A DNA stretch of 64,000 bases from Uliginosibacterium flavum (lineage in GTDB: Bacteria; Pseudomonadota; Gammaproteobacteria; Burkholderiales; Rhodocyclaceae), in contig NZ_JBEWZI010000004.1 in assembly GCF_040566545.1 (NCBI RefSeq), forward strand, positions 124,001-188,000, read 5' to 3'. Shown here piece after piece: positions 45,633 to 54,864 of the stretch (position 1 is its first letter; each line of letters starts with the position of its first letter). The notes beneath the pieces are model-generated. The model was not told the DNA's origin. It was given only the letters and a program-made list of their open reading frames with translations, and searched no databases. The position numbers were made by a program, and so were the translations under genes.

Positions 45633-46352
45633 TTGATCCTCTTCATCTCGGACCTGCACCTGCAAGCCTCGCGCCCCGAGACGACGCGGGCTTTTCTGGA
45701 TTTCCTCGCTGGCCCTGCCCGTCAAGCCAAGGCCTTATGGATCCTCGGCGATCTGTTCGAATTCTGGGTTGGCGACGACGAGCTTGAAGAGCCCTTTCAC
45801 GCCTGCATAGCCGACGCGCTGGCCACACTGGGCGCTGCCGGCGTCAAGATCCGGATCATTGTCGGCAATCGCGACTTCCTCTTGGGCAAATCCTTCGCCG
45901 CGCGCAGCGGCGCACAAATCTTCGCCGAACCGGTGGCTATCAACGTTGACCAACAACGCATCGTGCTGCTGCACGGCGACGCACAATGCACGGATGATGT
46001 CGCCTACCAGCGCTTCCGTCGCCGCATCCGCTCACCCTTGACTCTTGCCTTGCTGCGCAGGCTGCCCCTCGCGCTGCGCCGCGCGCTGGCGCGCCGCATC
46101 CGCCGAGGCAGTGAATCCGCCAAGCCCTACAAGAACCAACAGCTCATGGACGTCAATCCGGCGGCCATCGAGGCAGTTTTTCGGGCGACAGATGCCGACG
46201 TGATGATTCACGGCCACACTCACCGCCCGGCTCACCACACACACACTGTCGACGGCCGGGAGCGGCAGCGCTGGGTGCTCTCCGACTGGCACGCCAAGGC
46301 TACCTGGCTGGAAGCCGGGCCGGATGGATGGATCGCCCGCGAAGAAACATGA
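45633..46352 (+). CDS. lpxH: UDP-2,3-diacylglucosamine diphosphatase
   Basis: Lipid A synthesis: cleaves UDP-2,3-diacylglucosamine to lipid X and UMP at the inner membrane. 239 residues with a TTG start. Metallophosphoesterase ligands are all present: ISDLHL (Asp7, His9), LGDLFEFW (Asp40), VGNRDF (Asn79), LLHGDAQCTDD (His114) and HGHTHRPA near residue 195. The HGDxxCTDD motif is the LpxH signature. It is the last gene before a strong terminator. Confidence 0.95.
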   Translation: MILFISDLHLQASRPETTRAFLDFLAGPARQAKALWILGDLFEFWVGDDELEEPFHACIADALATLGAAGVKIRIIVGNRDFLLGKSFAARSGAQIFAEPVAINVDQQRIVLLHGDAQCTDDVAYQRFRRRIRSPLTLALLRRLPLALRRALARRIRRGSESAKPYKNQQLMDVNPAAIEAVFRATDADVMIHGHTHRPAHHTHTVDGRERQRWVLSDWHAKATWLEAGPDGWIAREET

Positions 46353-46360
46353 ATCCATAA

Positions 46361-46387
46361 AAAATCCCCGGCTTGACCGGGGATTTT
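46361..46387. terminator. Bidirectional terminator between lpxH and purF
   Basis: AAAATCCCCGG / CCGGGGATTTT, an 11-bp stem with a 5-base loop, with A- and T-runs on both sides. It ends lpxH; its position between convergent genes means it can also stop transcripts from the purF side. Confidence 0.9.
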
Positions 46388-46523
46388 TTATTCAACAGAC
46401 CTGACCGCAAAGTCGCATCCAGCAAGAATCTACACAAGCAACAGCTTGACAGGCGCATGCAGCGGGCTTCTTCAGGCATGCATCCCGCAGACCCAACCTG
46501 GGAGCGGCTCTTCAGAGCAGTAC

Positions 46524-48050
46524 TTAGTGTGACGCTCCACTCATCAGATTCAGATCGAGCTGTTCGGCGTCATCATCGCTGGACTTGCTGGACGCACCGC
46601 GTCCACCTTCGACGCTATCCAGATACGCTGGCGTCACATCACCGGTGACGTAAATTCCATCAAAACACGAGCATTCAAACTGCTCGACAGCCGGATTCAG
46701 ATCACCCACAGCGCGCTTCAGATCATCAAGATCCTGATAAATCATCGCATCGGCGCCAATCTCGGTACCGACCTGCTCGGCATTGCGGAAAGCCGCTATC
46801 AACTCAGTGCGACTGGGCATGTCGATGCCATACACGTTGGCATGACGTACCGGCGGCGCAGCAGAGGCCATGAAGACCTGGGTGGCGCCGGCTTCACGCG
46901 CCATATTGATGATTTCACGGCTGGTCGTGCCGCGCACGATGGAATCATCCACCAGCAGCACGTTCTTGCCGGCAAACTCCTGATGCATGGCGTTGAGTTT
47001 CTGGCGCACCGATTTACGACGTACTGCATGCCCCGGCATGATGAAGGTACGGCCGATGTAGCGATTCTTGACGAAGCCTTCGCGATACGGAACGTTCAGA
47101 TGGCTGGCCAGCTCCATGGCTGCAGAACGGCTCGAATCGGGAATCGGGATCACCACATCGATCTTCAGATGGGAATATTCGCGCTTGATCTTCTCGGCCA
47201 GATAAACGCCCATCTTGACCCGGCTCTCATACACAGAAATACCGTCAATGATGGAATCCGGGCGCGCCAGATAAACGAATTCGAACATGCAGGGCGCAAA
47301 GGTGCGCGGCTCGACACACTGGCGCATCGAGAGCTTGCCATCGGTATCGATCAGCACGGCTTCGCCCGGGCCGATGTCACGCACGGTCTTGAAACCCAGC
47401 ACATCCAGCGCCACCGACTCAGAGGCGACCATGTATTCGGTGCCTTCAGAAGTTTCATGCCGCCCTAGGATCAGCGGGCGAATCCCGAAAGGATCACGAA
47501 AGGCCAGCAAGCCGTAACCGGCAATCATGACCACGGCAGCGTAAGCGCCCTTGGCACGCCGCTGCGTCCCGGCGACCGCGCGGAACAGGGTGTCTTCATC
47601 AAGGCGGAAAGATCCGTTCGAGGCCACCTGCAACTCATGCGCCAACACATTCAGCAGCACTTCCGAATCGGAATTGGTGTTCATGTGGCGCAAATCGCCG
47701 AGATACATCTCGCGCTTGAGATCGTCCGCATTGGTCAGATTGCCGTTATGCGCCAGCATCAAGCCGAATGGCGAATTCACGTAGAACGGTTGCGCCTCAG
47801 CCGTATTGAAAGCCGAACCAGCGGTCGGGTAACGACAGTGACCAATGCCCCAGTTGCCTTCCAGATTGCGCATGTTGCGGGTGCGAAACACCTCGCTCGC
47901 CAGACCGGAGTTCTTGTGCATGTGAAAACGCCCGCCCTCGGCCGTGGCGATCCCCGCCGCATCCTGCCCGCGATGCTGAAGAACCTGCAAGCCGTCATAC
48001 AGCAGTTGATTGACCGGGCTTTTTGCCACTACACCAATAATTCCACACAT
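46524..48050 (-). CDS. purF: Amidophosphoribosyltransferase
   Basis: First step of purine synthesis: transfers the glutamine amide to PRPP. 508 residues. It begins MCGIIGVV, so Cys2 becomes the N-terminal nucleophile of the class II glutaminase domain. The PRPP-binding motif of the phosphoribosyltransferase half is VLLVDDSIVRGTTSRE near residue 350. The dedicated order SPOR-cvpA-purF is usual for beta- and gammaproteobacteria. It is the last gene of the long minus-strand block that starts at 55481. Confidence 0.98.
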   Translation of the reverse strand: MCGIIGVVAKSPVNQLLYDGLQVLQHRGQDAAGIATAEGGRFHMHKNSGLASEVFRTRNMRNLEGNWGIGHCRYPTAGSAFNTAEAQPFYVNSPFGLMLAHNGNLTNADDLKREMYLGDLRHMNTNSDSEVLLNVLAHELQVASNGSFRLDEDTLFRAVAGTQRRAKGAYAAVVMIAGYGLLAFRDPFGIRPLILGRHETSEGTEYMVASESVALDVLGFKTVRDIGPGEAVLIDTDGKLSMRQCVEPRTFAPCMFEFVYLARPDSIIDGISVYESRVKMGVYLAEKIKREYSHLKIDVVIPIPDSSRSAAMELASHLNVPYREGFVKNRYIGRTFIMPGHAVRRKSVRQKLNAMHQEFAGKNVLLVDDSIVRGTTSREIINMAREAGATQVFMASAAPPVRHANVYGIDMPSRTELIAAFRNAEQVGTEIGADAMIYQDLDDLKRAVGDLNPAVEQFECSCFDGIYVTGDVTPAYLDSVEGGRGASSKSSDDDAEQLDLNLMSGASH

Positions 48051-48065
48051 ACCGTCTCACCCGTT

Positions 48066-48554
48066 TCAATACTTGATGCGTTGCCCCAGCTCCTTGGGGA
48101 ACCAGGGTTTGGCGGCAATCACCGCCGTTTCCAGGGGTGGCGCAAAAACCGCTTCACGCCACCAGACTTCCTTGGGCAGATTACTCATACCCGCCGCCGC
48201 GACAAACAGCAGCGCCACGATCAAAGCGCGCACGGCGCCAAAACAGCCACCGAACAAACGATCCACCGGACTCAATCCGGAAGCCGCGAGCAGGCTGCGC
48301 AATATCCAGCGCAACACGGCCAGCACCATCAGCAGAACAATAAAAACCAGCACAAAGGCCAGCGGCCAGCGCAGCCACGCGGCCTGCACGATACCCACCA
48401 GAAAAGGCGCCACGTGTTCGGCCATCTGCCAGGCCACCGCGACAGCGACTATCCAGCCCAAAAGCGAAAATACTTCACTGACAAGGCCACGCCACAGTCC
48501 CAGCAGCACACTCAGAAACAGCAGGCCCAGAAAAGCGTAATCAAACGCGCTCAC
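48066..48554 (-). CDS. cvpA: CvpA family membrane protein
   Basis: 162 residues with four predicted membrane helices (about 5-22, 28-48, 62-85, 105-125). Conserved CvpA pattern: FDYAFLGLLFLSVLLGLWRG, LLGWIVAVAVA, SPVDRLFGGCFG. In E. coli it is needed for colicin V production and lies before purF; its biochemical role is not well defined. It overlaps the SPOR gene upstream by 4 bases and is 15 bases before purF. Confidence 0.95.
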   Translation of the reverse strand: MSAFDYAFLGLLFLSVLLGLWRGLVSEVFSLLGWIVAVAVAWQMAEHVAPFLVGIVQAAWLRWPLAFVLVFIVLLMVLAVLRWILRSLLAASGLSPVDRLFGGCFGAVRALIVALLFVAAAGMSNLPKEVWWREAVFAPPLETAVIAAKPWFPKELGQRIKY

Positions 48555-49222
48555 TTGCCAGTCACAATTCCGTTCAAACCGGCTTTTTTGAGCTTGCTGA
48601 CCGCCGCATCGGCGGCCGCACGATCTGCAAACGGCCCGGCACGCACACGCGTCTTGTCTTCAGTTTTCTGTCCGACCGCCTTTACACCAGCCGCGCCAGC
48701 GCGATTAAGTACCTCGCGGGCATTCGCCTCGTCGCGAAAGACACCAAGCTGCACGTAGAGTTTCTGTCCCGCGGCGGCACGCTCTGCTGGCTTGCCATCC
48801 AGAATTTCGCGCGCACGCTGTGCCTCAGTAGGTGGCTTTGGCGGGGCGGCAGGCTTTGAAGCTGCGGCTTCAGGTTTCGTTGCTGCAGTGCTTTGGGCCG
48901 CAGGCTCCTCAACCGTTTGCAGGCTCGACTGCGGCACAACGGGAGCTGAGATGAGCACTTGCGGCGCGCTTGGCGACGGCTTGGACTGCGCCGGCAAGAC
49001 GGGGCTGACTGGCGGCGGCGGCGTCCCGGTAATCAGACGGGACGCGAAATTGCTGCCCTCCTGACTCGGAATACGAATCTGCAATTCATTACTGGCGGGC
49101 TTGGGCTCGCTATCCATAGCCATCGGCAGGACGATCGCAGCCAGCAAAGCCAAGGCAATCGCCCCGACAAGGCGGCGGCGGGAGCGTTTTTTCAGATCGA
49201 GCTGAACGTCGTTATCGGCCAT
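48551..49222 (-). CDS. SPOR-domain cell-division-associated protein (DedD-like)
   Basis: 223 residues: a basic cytoplasmic N-terminus (LDLKKRSRRRL), one membrane helix (about 18-36, VGAIALALLAAIVLPMA), a long Pro/Ala/Ser-rich periplasmic linker, and a C-terminal SPOR domain (about 150-222: LYVQLGVFRDEANAREVLNR ending GPFADRAAADAAVSKLKKAG). SPOR domains bind denuded septal peptidoglycan. The order folC-dedD-cvpA-purF is the same as in E. coli. Confidence 0.93.
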   Translation of the reverse strand: MADNDVQLDLKKRSRRRLVGAIALALLAAIVLPMAMDSEPKPASNELQIRIPSQEGSNFASRLITGTPPPPVSPVLPAQSKPSPSAPQVLISAPVVPQSSLQTVEEPAAQSTAATKPEAAASKPAAPPKPPTEAQRAREILDGKPAERAAAGQKLYVQLGVFRDEANAREVLNRAGAAGVKAVGQKTEDKTRVRAGPFADRAAADAAVSKLKKAGLNGIVTGK

Positions 49223-49227
49223 GGGAA

Positions 49228-50502
49228 TTACCGGGATTGCGTGGCGACTGGCATTACATCGGCCACGGTCAGGAAGGATCCGAAGGCCACGATTCTATCA
49301 CCCTCACTCACCCGTTCTCGCGCCGACAGGAAGGCGCTGTGCGGATCGGCGAACAACTCGATCCGGCCCTTCGCGCCCAAACCACGCAGAATCGTCATCA
49401 GATCGCTGGCACGGGCGCCACGTGGTCCCGGCAAATCAGTGAGCAACCAATGATCAACGCGCGGCAGCATGGCACGCAATGAGCCTTCAATGTCCTTGTC
49501 GGCCAGCATGCCACACACAGCCCAAGTATCCGGAAAGAAACCCATATTGCTCAAATTATCAGCAAGTACCGCTGCGGCCTGCGGATTGTGGGCAACGTCC
49601 AGCACGACGCTGGGACGCCCTGGCAGAACCTGAAAACGCCCTGGCAATTCGACCATCATCAGCCCTTGACGCACAGCCTGCATCGGTACCGGCAAAAGCT
49701 CTTCAATCGCCTCCAGCGCGGCCAGCACAGCTGAAGCATTCAGCAACTGATTGGCACCACGCAACGCAGGATAAGCGAGGCTGTTACGACTCTGACGCCG
49801 GCCGATGAACTTCCATTGTTGCTTGTCGCCGGAGAAGCCGTAGTCACGGCCCTGTACGAGCAGATCGGCCCCAATCGCGCGCGCATGCTCGATCAGCGTG
49901 GCAGGGGCTTGCGGATCGCCGCAGATAGCGGGTTTCCCGGCACGATAGATTCCGGCTTTTTCGAAGCCAATCTGCTCGCGCGAATCGCCCAGATAATCCA
50001 TGTGATCCATCGCCACACTGGTCACTATGGCGCAGTCCGGCTCGATGACATTGACCGCATCGAGGCGACCGCCCAGACCCACCTCAAGAATGATCACATC
50101 CAGCGCCTGCTGGCAGAACAACCACCAGGCAGCCAGCGTACCGAACTCGAAATATGTCAGCGCAACCTGACCGCGTGCAGCATCAACCGCCGCAAACGCC
50201 GCGCATAGCTGGGCATCGCTGGCCTCAGCCAGATCCAGACGCACGCGTTCGTTGTAGCGCAGCAGATGCGGCGACGTGTATAAACCAACATGATAGCCGG
50301 CCGCGCGCAAAATGGCCTCAAGCATGGCGCAGCTGGAGCCCTTGCCATTGGTGCCGCCGACAGTGATTACTACCGCATCGCTTTTGGCACCGAGCGCCGC
50401 GAACACCTGCTGGACACGCTCCAGGCCAAGATCAATGGGACGGCTGTGCAGTCCCTCGATATGGCCAAGCCAGCCTTCCAGTGAGGCAAATTCAGCCGCC
50501 AT
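49228..50502 (-). CDS. folC: Bifunctional folylpolyglutamate / dihydrofolate synthase
   Basis: 424 residues. Mur-ligase-type ATP enzyme that makes dihydrofolate and adds glutamates to folates. P-loop TVGGTNGKGSSC near residue 47, folate loop LYTSPHLLRYNERVRL, metal site EVGLGGRLDAVNVI, and C-terminal domain motif VLDVAHNPQAAAVLAD. It starts 3 bases after the accD stop and ends 5 bases before the SPOR gene, so the genes are co-transcribed. Confidence 0.97.
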   Translation of the reverse strand: MAAEFASLEGWLGHIEGLHSRPIDLGLERVQQVFAALGAKSDAVVITVGGTNGKGSSCAMLEAILRAAGYHVGLYTSPHLLRYNERVRLDLAEASDAQLCAAFAAVDAARGQVALTYFEFGTLAAWWLFCQQALDVIILEVGLGGRLDAVNVIEPDCAIVTSVAMDHMDYLGDSREQIGFEKAGIYRAGKPAICGDPQAPATLIEHARAIGADLLVQGRDYGFSGDKQQWKFIGRRQSRNSLAYPALRGANQLLNASAVLAALEAIEELLPVPMQAVRQGLMMVELPGRFQVLPGRPSVVLDVAHNPQAAAVLADNLSNMGFFPDTWAVCGMLADKDIEGSLRAMLPRVDHWLLTDLPGPRGARASDLMTILRGLGAKGRIELFADPHSAFLSARERVSEGDRIVAFGSFLTVADVMPVATQSR

Positions 50503-50505
50503 GGA

Positions 50506-51375
50506 TCAAGCAGCACTCACCGCCGGCTGGCGGGACAGAAGCGTAGTGACTTGCGACAGGCGATCACGCAGTTCGCGGCGATCCACCACCATGTCGATAG
50601 CGCCTTTTTCGAGCAGGAATTCGGAACGCTGGAAGCCTTCAGGCAGTTTTTCACGCACAGTCTGTTCGATCACGCGTGGGCCTGCAAAGCCGATCAACGC
50701 GCCCCGCTCCGCCATGACCACGTCACCCATGAAGGCAAAGCTTGCCGAGACGCCGCCCATGGTCGGGTCGGTCAATACCGTAATGAAGGGCAATTTTTTC
50801 GCAGACAAACGAGTAATGGAAGCGGTCGTCTTGGCCATCTGCATCAGCGAAAACAAGCCCTCTTGCATGCGCGCGCCACCCGTGGCGGTGAAGCAGATGA
50901 AGGGCAAATTCTGCTCGACGGCAGCATTCACGCCGCGTACGAAGCGCTCACCGACCACCGAGCCCATTGAGCCGCCCTGAAATTCGAACTCAAATACCGC
51001 CACAACGGCTGGTACCGTCTTGATCGCACCTTGCATGACCACCATCGCATCGGTTTCGCCGGTATCTTCGGCAGCCGCCACCAGACGATCAACATACTTC
51101 TTGCTGTCGCGGAACTTGAGCGGATCGACCGGCAACACTTCAGCACCGATTTCGAAACGCCCTTCGGGATCCAGCAGCAAATCCAGGCGCTGACGCGCAC
51201 CAATCCGTTTGTGATGATCACACTTGGGGCAAACATATTCGCTGGCCTCCAGGTCCGAGCGATACAGCACCGCTTCGCACGCATCGCACTTGATCCACAG
51301 GCCTTCCGGGATCGACTTGCGTGCAGGCTGGTCGCGCTTGATTTTCGGGGGCAGCAGTTTGGTAAGCCAACTCAT
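50506..51375 (-). CDS. accD: Acetyl-CoA carboxylase carboxyltransferase beta subunit
   Basis: 289 residues. Fatty acid synthesis: with AccA moves the carboxyl group from biotin to acetyl-CoA. The N-terminal four-Cys zinc ribbon is complete (Cys30, 33, 49, 52 in CDAC and CPKC). The crotonase-fold core carries FQGGSMGSVVGERFVRG, ATGGARMQEG, TDPTMGGVSASFAF and the oxyanion-hole region. It lies between trpA and folC, a conserved arrangement in many proteobacteria. Confidence 0.98.
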   Translation of the reverse strand: MSWLTKLLPPKIKRDQPARKSIPEGLWIKCDACEAVLYRSDLEASEYVCPKCDHHKRIGARQRLDLLLDPEGRFEIGAEVLPVDPLKFRDSKKYVDRLVAAAEDTGETDAMVVMQGAIKTVPAVVAVFEFEFQGGSMGSVVGERFVRGVNAAVEQNLPFICFTATGGARMQEGLFSLMQMAKTTASITRLSAKKLPFITVLTDPTMGGVSASFAFMGDVVMAERGALIGFAGPRVIEQTVREKLPEGFQRSEFLLEKGAIDMVVDRRELRDRLSQVTTLLSRQPAVSAA

Positions 51376-51401
51376 GAGTTATTCCTTGTATTCAGGTTCG
51401 G

Positions 51402-52205
51402 TCAGGCGCGAGCCGTGTCCATGGCGGCGCGCACGCCAGAAAGGAAAGCCTTCAGGCGCTCAGCCAGACCAGCCTCGCCATTTTCGACTTCCTGCACGAT
51501 CCGCGAACCGATGATGACCGCATCAGCAACGCCCGCAACCGCCTTGGCAGACGCGGCATCACGAATCCCGAAGCCCACCCCGATCGGCAGCGAAATATGC
51601 TGGCGCAATTCATTCAGTTTGGCCGCAACACTAGCGATATCCAGATTTGCAGCCCCGGTGACACCCTTCAAAGACACGTAATACACGTAGCCACCAGCAA
51701 GTTTGGCCACCGCCTGCATGCGGCTCACTGGTGTGGTCGGCGCCAGCAGGAAAATCGGATCAATCCCAAAACGTTTGAGCACGGCGACGCGCTCAGGCGC
51801 CTCTTCGGGCGGCAGATCGACGGTCAGAACGCCGTCCACGCCAGCCACTGATGCGATTTCAGAAAAGGCCTCGTAGCCCATCGCCTCCATCGGATTGGCG
51901 TAGCCCATGAGGACGACCGGCGTATCTGAATCCGACTTGCGGAACTCAGCCACCATCGCAATCACCTTGCGCAGGCTCATACCATGCGCCAATGCGCGCT
52001 CGCTGGCACGCTGGATCACCGGACCATCGGCCATCGGGTCTGAAAATGGCACGCCCAGCTCGATGATATCGGCGCCGCCTGCCACCAGGGCGTGCATCAC
52101 ACCAACGGTCGTCGCAGGATTCGGATCTCCTGCAGTGATATAGGGGATCAGTGCCTGACGGCCAGCGGCCTGCAAACGGGAAAATGTGTTCTGGATACGA
52201 GACAT
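51402..52205 (-). CDS. trpA: Tryptophan synthase alpha subunit
   Basis: 267 residues, (beta/alpha)8 barrel that cleaves indole-3-glycerol phosphate to indole. Catalytic Glu in IIELGVPFSDPMADGP, which also holds the second acid (Asp); the phosphate-binding loop is VGFGIRDAASAKAV followed by VIIGSRIV. Gly-Val-Thr-Gly loop 6 is SLKGVTGA. It starts 27 bases after trpB, its complex partner. Confidence 0.98.
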   Translation of the reverse strand: MSRIQNTFSRLQAAGRQALIPYITAGDPNPATTVGVMHALVAGGADIIELGVPFSDPMADGPVIQRASERALAHGMSLRKVIAMVAEFRKSDSDTPVVLMGYANPMEAMGYEAFSEIASVAGVDGVLTVDLPPEEAPERVAVLKRFGIDPIFLLAPTTPVSRMQAVAKLAGGYVYYVSLKGVTGAANLDIASVAAKLNELRQHISLPIGVGFGIRDAASAKAVAGVADAVIIGSRIVQEVENGEAGLAERLKAFLSGVRAAMDTARA

Positions 52206-52232
52206 GATTGATTCGAAACGCCAGTCAGAAAG

Positions 52233-53447
52233 TTACAGCTCGATGCCGGACAGGCGGGCAATCGTCGGAATATCTTTATCGCCACGGCCGGAGAGATTGA
52301 CCACGATAACTTGGTCACGACTCATGGTCGGCGCCATTTTTACCGCATGAGCCAAGGCATGGCTGGATTCCAGCGCCGGGATGATGCCTTCGAAACGACA
52401 CAGATCATGGAAGGCAGTGAGCGCCTCATCGTCATTGATGGCCACGTACTCAGCGCGCTTGATCTCGTTGAGATGGCAATGCTCTGGCCCAACGCCGGGA
52501 TAGTCCAACCCCGCGGAGATTGAGTGAGTCTCGATGATCAGGCCGTTTTCATCCTGCATCAAATTGGAGCGCTGTCCATGCAGCACACCCGGCTTGGCGT
52601 TCGTGGTCAGCGGAGCCGCGTGACGCCCAGTCTCGATGCCATCACCACCCGCCTCAACGCCAATCAGACGTACGCTCGGCACTTCGATATAGGGGTAGAA
52701 AATACCAATGGCGTTAGAGCCGCCACCCACACAAGCCACCACCGCATCCGGCTGACGGCCTAGCTGCTCTGCACACTGTACTTTGCACTCATCACCAATC
52801 ACCGACTGGAAATCGCGTACCAGCTGCGGATAGGGGTGCGGCCCGGCGCAAGTGCCAATGATGTAATAAGTCGAGTCGACATTGGTAACCCAGTCGCGCA
52901 TCGCTTCTGTCAGGGCGTCCTTGAGTGTTTTGGAGCCACTTTCAACAGGCACGACTGTTGCACCCAGCAGCTTCATCCGGAACACATTGGGGGCCTGACG
53001 CTTGACGTCTTCGGAACCCATGTAGACCACACATTCCATTCCGTAACGCGCAGCCACGGTCGCCGAAGCCACTCCATGCTGGCCGGCACCCGTCTCGGCA
53101 ATCACGCGCTTCTTGCCCATGCGGCGCGCCAGCAAAGCTTGGCCGACGGTGTTGTTGATCTTGTGCGCGCCAGTGTGATTGAGGTCTTCGCGCTTCAGGT
53201 AAATCTGTGCGCCACCCAGATGCTCGGACCAGCGTCTGGCGTGATACAGAGGACTTGGACGGCCCACATAATGTTTGAGCTCGTAGTGAAACTCTGCGAG
53301 AAAGTCCGGATCCTGCATGGCCTTCTCATACTCGAGGCGCAACTCATCGAGGGCAGGAATCAGGGTTTCCGCAACAAAAATGCCGCCAAACTGACCAAAG
53401 TGCCCGGTCTGATCGGGGAAGTTATACGACGAATTACTCTCGGCCAT
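52233..53447 (-). CDS. trpB: Tryptophan synthase beta subunit
   Basis: 404 residues from the ATG at 53447, which lies inside the 3' end of trpF (14-base overlap), so translation is probably coupled; a longer reading from 53471 would overlap more. PLP enzyme joining indole and serine. PLP-lysine motif LNHTGAHKINNT, phosphate loop CVGGGSNAIG, substrate loop ETGAGQHGVA and C-terminal LSGRGDKD. All conserved residues are present. Confidence 0.98.
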   Translation of the reverse strand: MAESNSSYNFPDQTGHFGQFGGIFVAETLIPALDELRLEYEKAMQDPDFLAEFHYELKHYVGRPSPLYHARRWSEHLGGAQIYLKREDLNHTGAHKINNTVGQALLARRMGKKRVIAETGAGQHGVASATVAARYGMECVVYMGSEDVKRQAPNVFRMKLLGATVVPVESGSKTLKDALTEAMRDWVTNVDSTYYIIGTCAGPHPYPQLVRDFQSVIGDECKVQCAEQLGRQPDAVVACVGGGSNAIGIFYPYIEVPSVRLIGVEAGGDGIETGRHAAPLTTNAKPGVLHGQRSNLMQDENGLIIETHSISAGLDYPGVGPEHCHLNEIKRAEYVAINDDEALTAFHDLCRFEGIIPALESSHALAHAVKMAPTMSRDQVIVVNLSGRGDKDIPTIARLSGIEL

Positions 53448-54066
53448 CTGCTTTACGTACTCCAGCAACAAAAGCTTCCATCAAAACGCGATCCTTGATT
53501 CCCTTGGACGCTTCCACACCACTACTGACATCCACCGCCCAAGGGCGCACTTGCCGCACGGCTTGCTCGATATTTGTGGCATTCAAACCACCCGCCAAGA
53601 CTAGCGGGGCCAAATAGTTGGCGGGCAACAAGGTCCAGTCGAATGGCTCACCACCACCACCATAGCCATCCACCCAGGCATCCACAAGCAAACCACTGGC
53701 ACCCGGAAAACGGGACGCGTAGTTTAACAGATCGAAGCCCGCCCTTACCCGCGCTGCTTTCATGTAAGCGCGATCAAAGGATTCACAATAGGCCGCATCC
53801 TCCTCACCATGAAACTGCAGCAGGCCCAAAGGAACCTCCTTCAGAACCGCACGCACCTGCGCCGGATCCTCATTGACGAAAAGGCCTACCGTCGTCACAA
53901 ATGGCGGAATCAGCGCACACAACTCACGCGCTTCAGAAATCGAGACGGCGCGAGGACTGGCCGGATAGAACACGAAACCAATCGCATCTGCACCTGCCGA
54001 CACAGCGCCCAGCACATCCTCAGGCCGGGTCAGACCACAAATCTTGATTCGAGTACGTTTGCTCAT
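53434..54066 (-). CDS. trpF: Phosphoribosylanthranilate isomerase
   Basis: 210 residues, tryptophan pathway. The (beta/alpha)8 barrel begins RIKICGLTRPEDV with catalytic general base Cys10. The second catalytic residue is the Asp in LLVDAW; the phosphate site is LVLAGGLNATN and VDVSSGVE. The start is directly after the truA stop (no gap). Its grouping with trpB and trpA away from trpE/G/D/C is usual for betaproteobacteria. Confidence 0.98.
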   Translation of the reverse strand: MSKRTRIKICGLTRPEDVLGAVSAGADAIGFVFYPASPRAVSISEARELCALIPPFVTTVGLFVNEDPAQVRAVLKEVPLGLLQFHGEEDAAYCESFDRAYMKAARVRAGFDLLNYASRFPGASGLLVDAWVDGYGGGGEPFDWTLLPANYLAPLVLAGGLNATNIEQAVRQVRPWAVDVSSGVEASKGIKDRVLMEAFVAGVRKADGRE

Positions 54067-54864
54067 TCAAAGCCCCGCAGGCAGGAACAAGGGCGCGATG
54101 ATACGGCCCCCACCAGGTAGATTCCACTGATCAGGATACTCGACCCCCGCCAGATACAGGCCATGTGGTGAAAAAGTGGGGGGTGAAAGTCGTCGGTCGC
54201 ACAAGTCCAGCAAGTCGCCGATCCACTCAGCGGGGTGCTTGCCGTTCCCGACATACACCAGCGCCCCGACAAGATTACGAATCATGTGGTGCAAGAAGGC
54301 GTTCGCCTCAAAATCAAACACAATCCACTCGCCCTGCCGCCGCACCTGCGCCACTTTCAAGTCTCGAATCGGTGTGTGCGCCTGGCACTCCGAAGCGCGA
54401 AATGCCGAAAAGTCATGCACCCCCTCCAGCAAGCTGGCCGCCTGCGCCATCGCATCAACATCGAGTTGCGCGTGATACCAGCCCACCCGTCCATTCAGCA
54501 AAGCCGAACGCACCGGGCGATTCAGCAAAACATAGCGATAGCAACGTGACTTCGCTGAAAACCGGGCATGAAACCGCTCATCCACCTCACGCGACCAAGT
54601 CACCGCTATACCATCCGGCAGGTGCGCATTCACGCCACGAACCCAAGCACTCAAAGGACGCCGTGCCGACGTATCAAAATGTAGAACCTGTGCTGACGCA
54701 TGCACGCCGGTATCGGTGCGCCCGGCGCAGACAACATCTACGCGCTCGTCGGCAATCTGGCTGGCGGCAGCTTCAAGCGCGTCCTGCAGCGTGCGCCCAT
54801 GCGTCTGCCGCTGCCAGCCCTCAAAGCCCGTGCCACAGTACTCAAGACCCAGTGCAATTCTCAT
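54067..54864 (-). CDS. truA: tRNA pseudouridine(38-40) synthase
   Basis: 265 residues. Converts uridines 38-40 in the tRNA anticodon arm to pseudouridine. Catalytic Asp51 in CAGRTDTGVHASAQV; other conserved segments are LGLEYCGTGFEGWQRQ, ARFSAKSRCYRYVL and FLHHMIRNLVGALVYVG. The start overlaps the stop of the CbiQ-like gene (TAATG). Confidence 0.98.
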   Translation of the reverse strand: MRIALGLEYCGTGFEGWQRQTHGRTLQDALEAAASQIADERVDVVCAGRTDTGVHASAQVLHFDTSARRPLSAWVRGVNAHLPDGIAVTWSREVDERFHARFSAKSRCYRYVLLNRPVRSALLNGRVGWYHAQLDVDAMAQAASLLEGVHDFSAFRASECQAHTPIRDLKVAQVRRQGEWIVFDFEANAFLHHMIRNLVGALVYVGNGKHPAEWIGDLLDLCDRRLSPPTFSPHGLYLAGVEYPDQWNLPGGGRIIAPLFLPAGL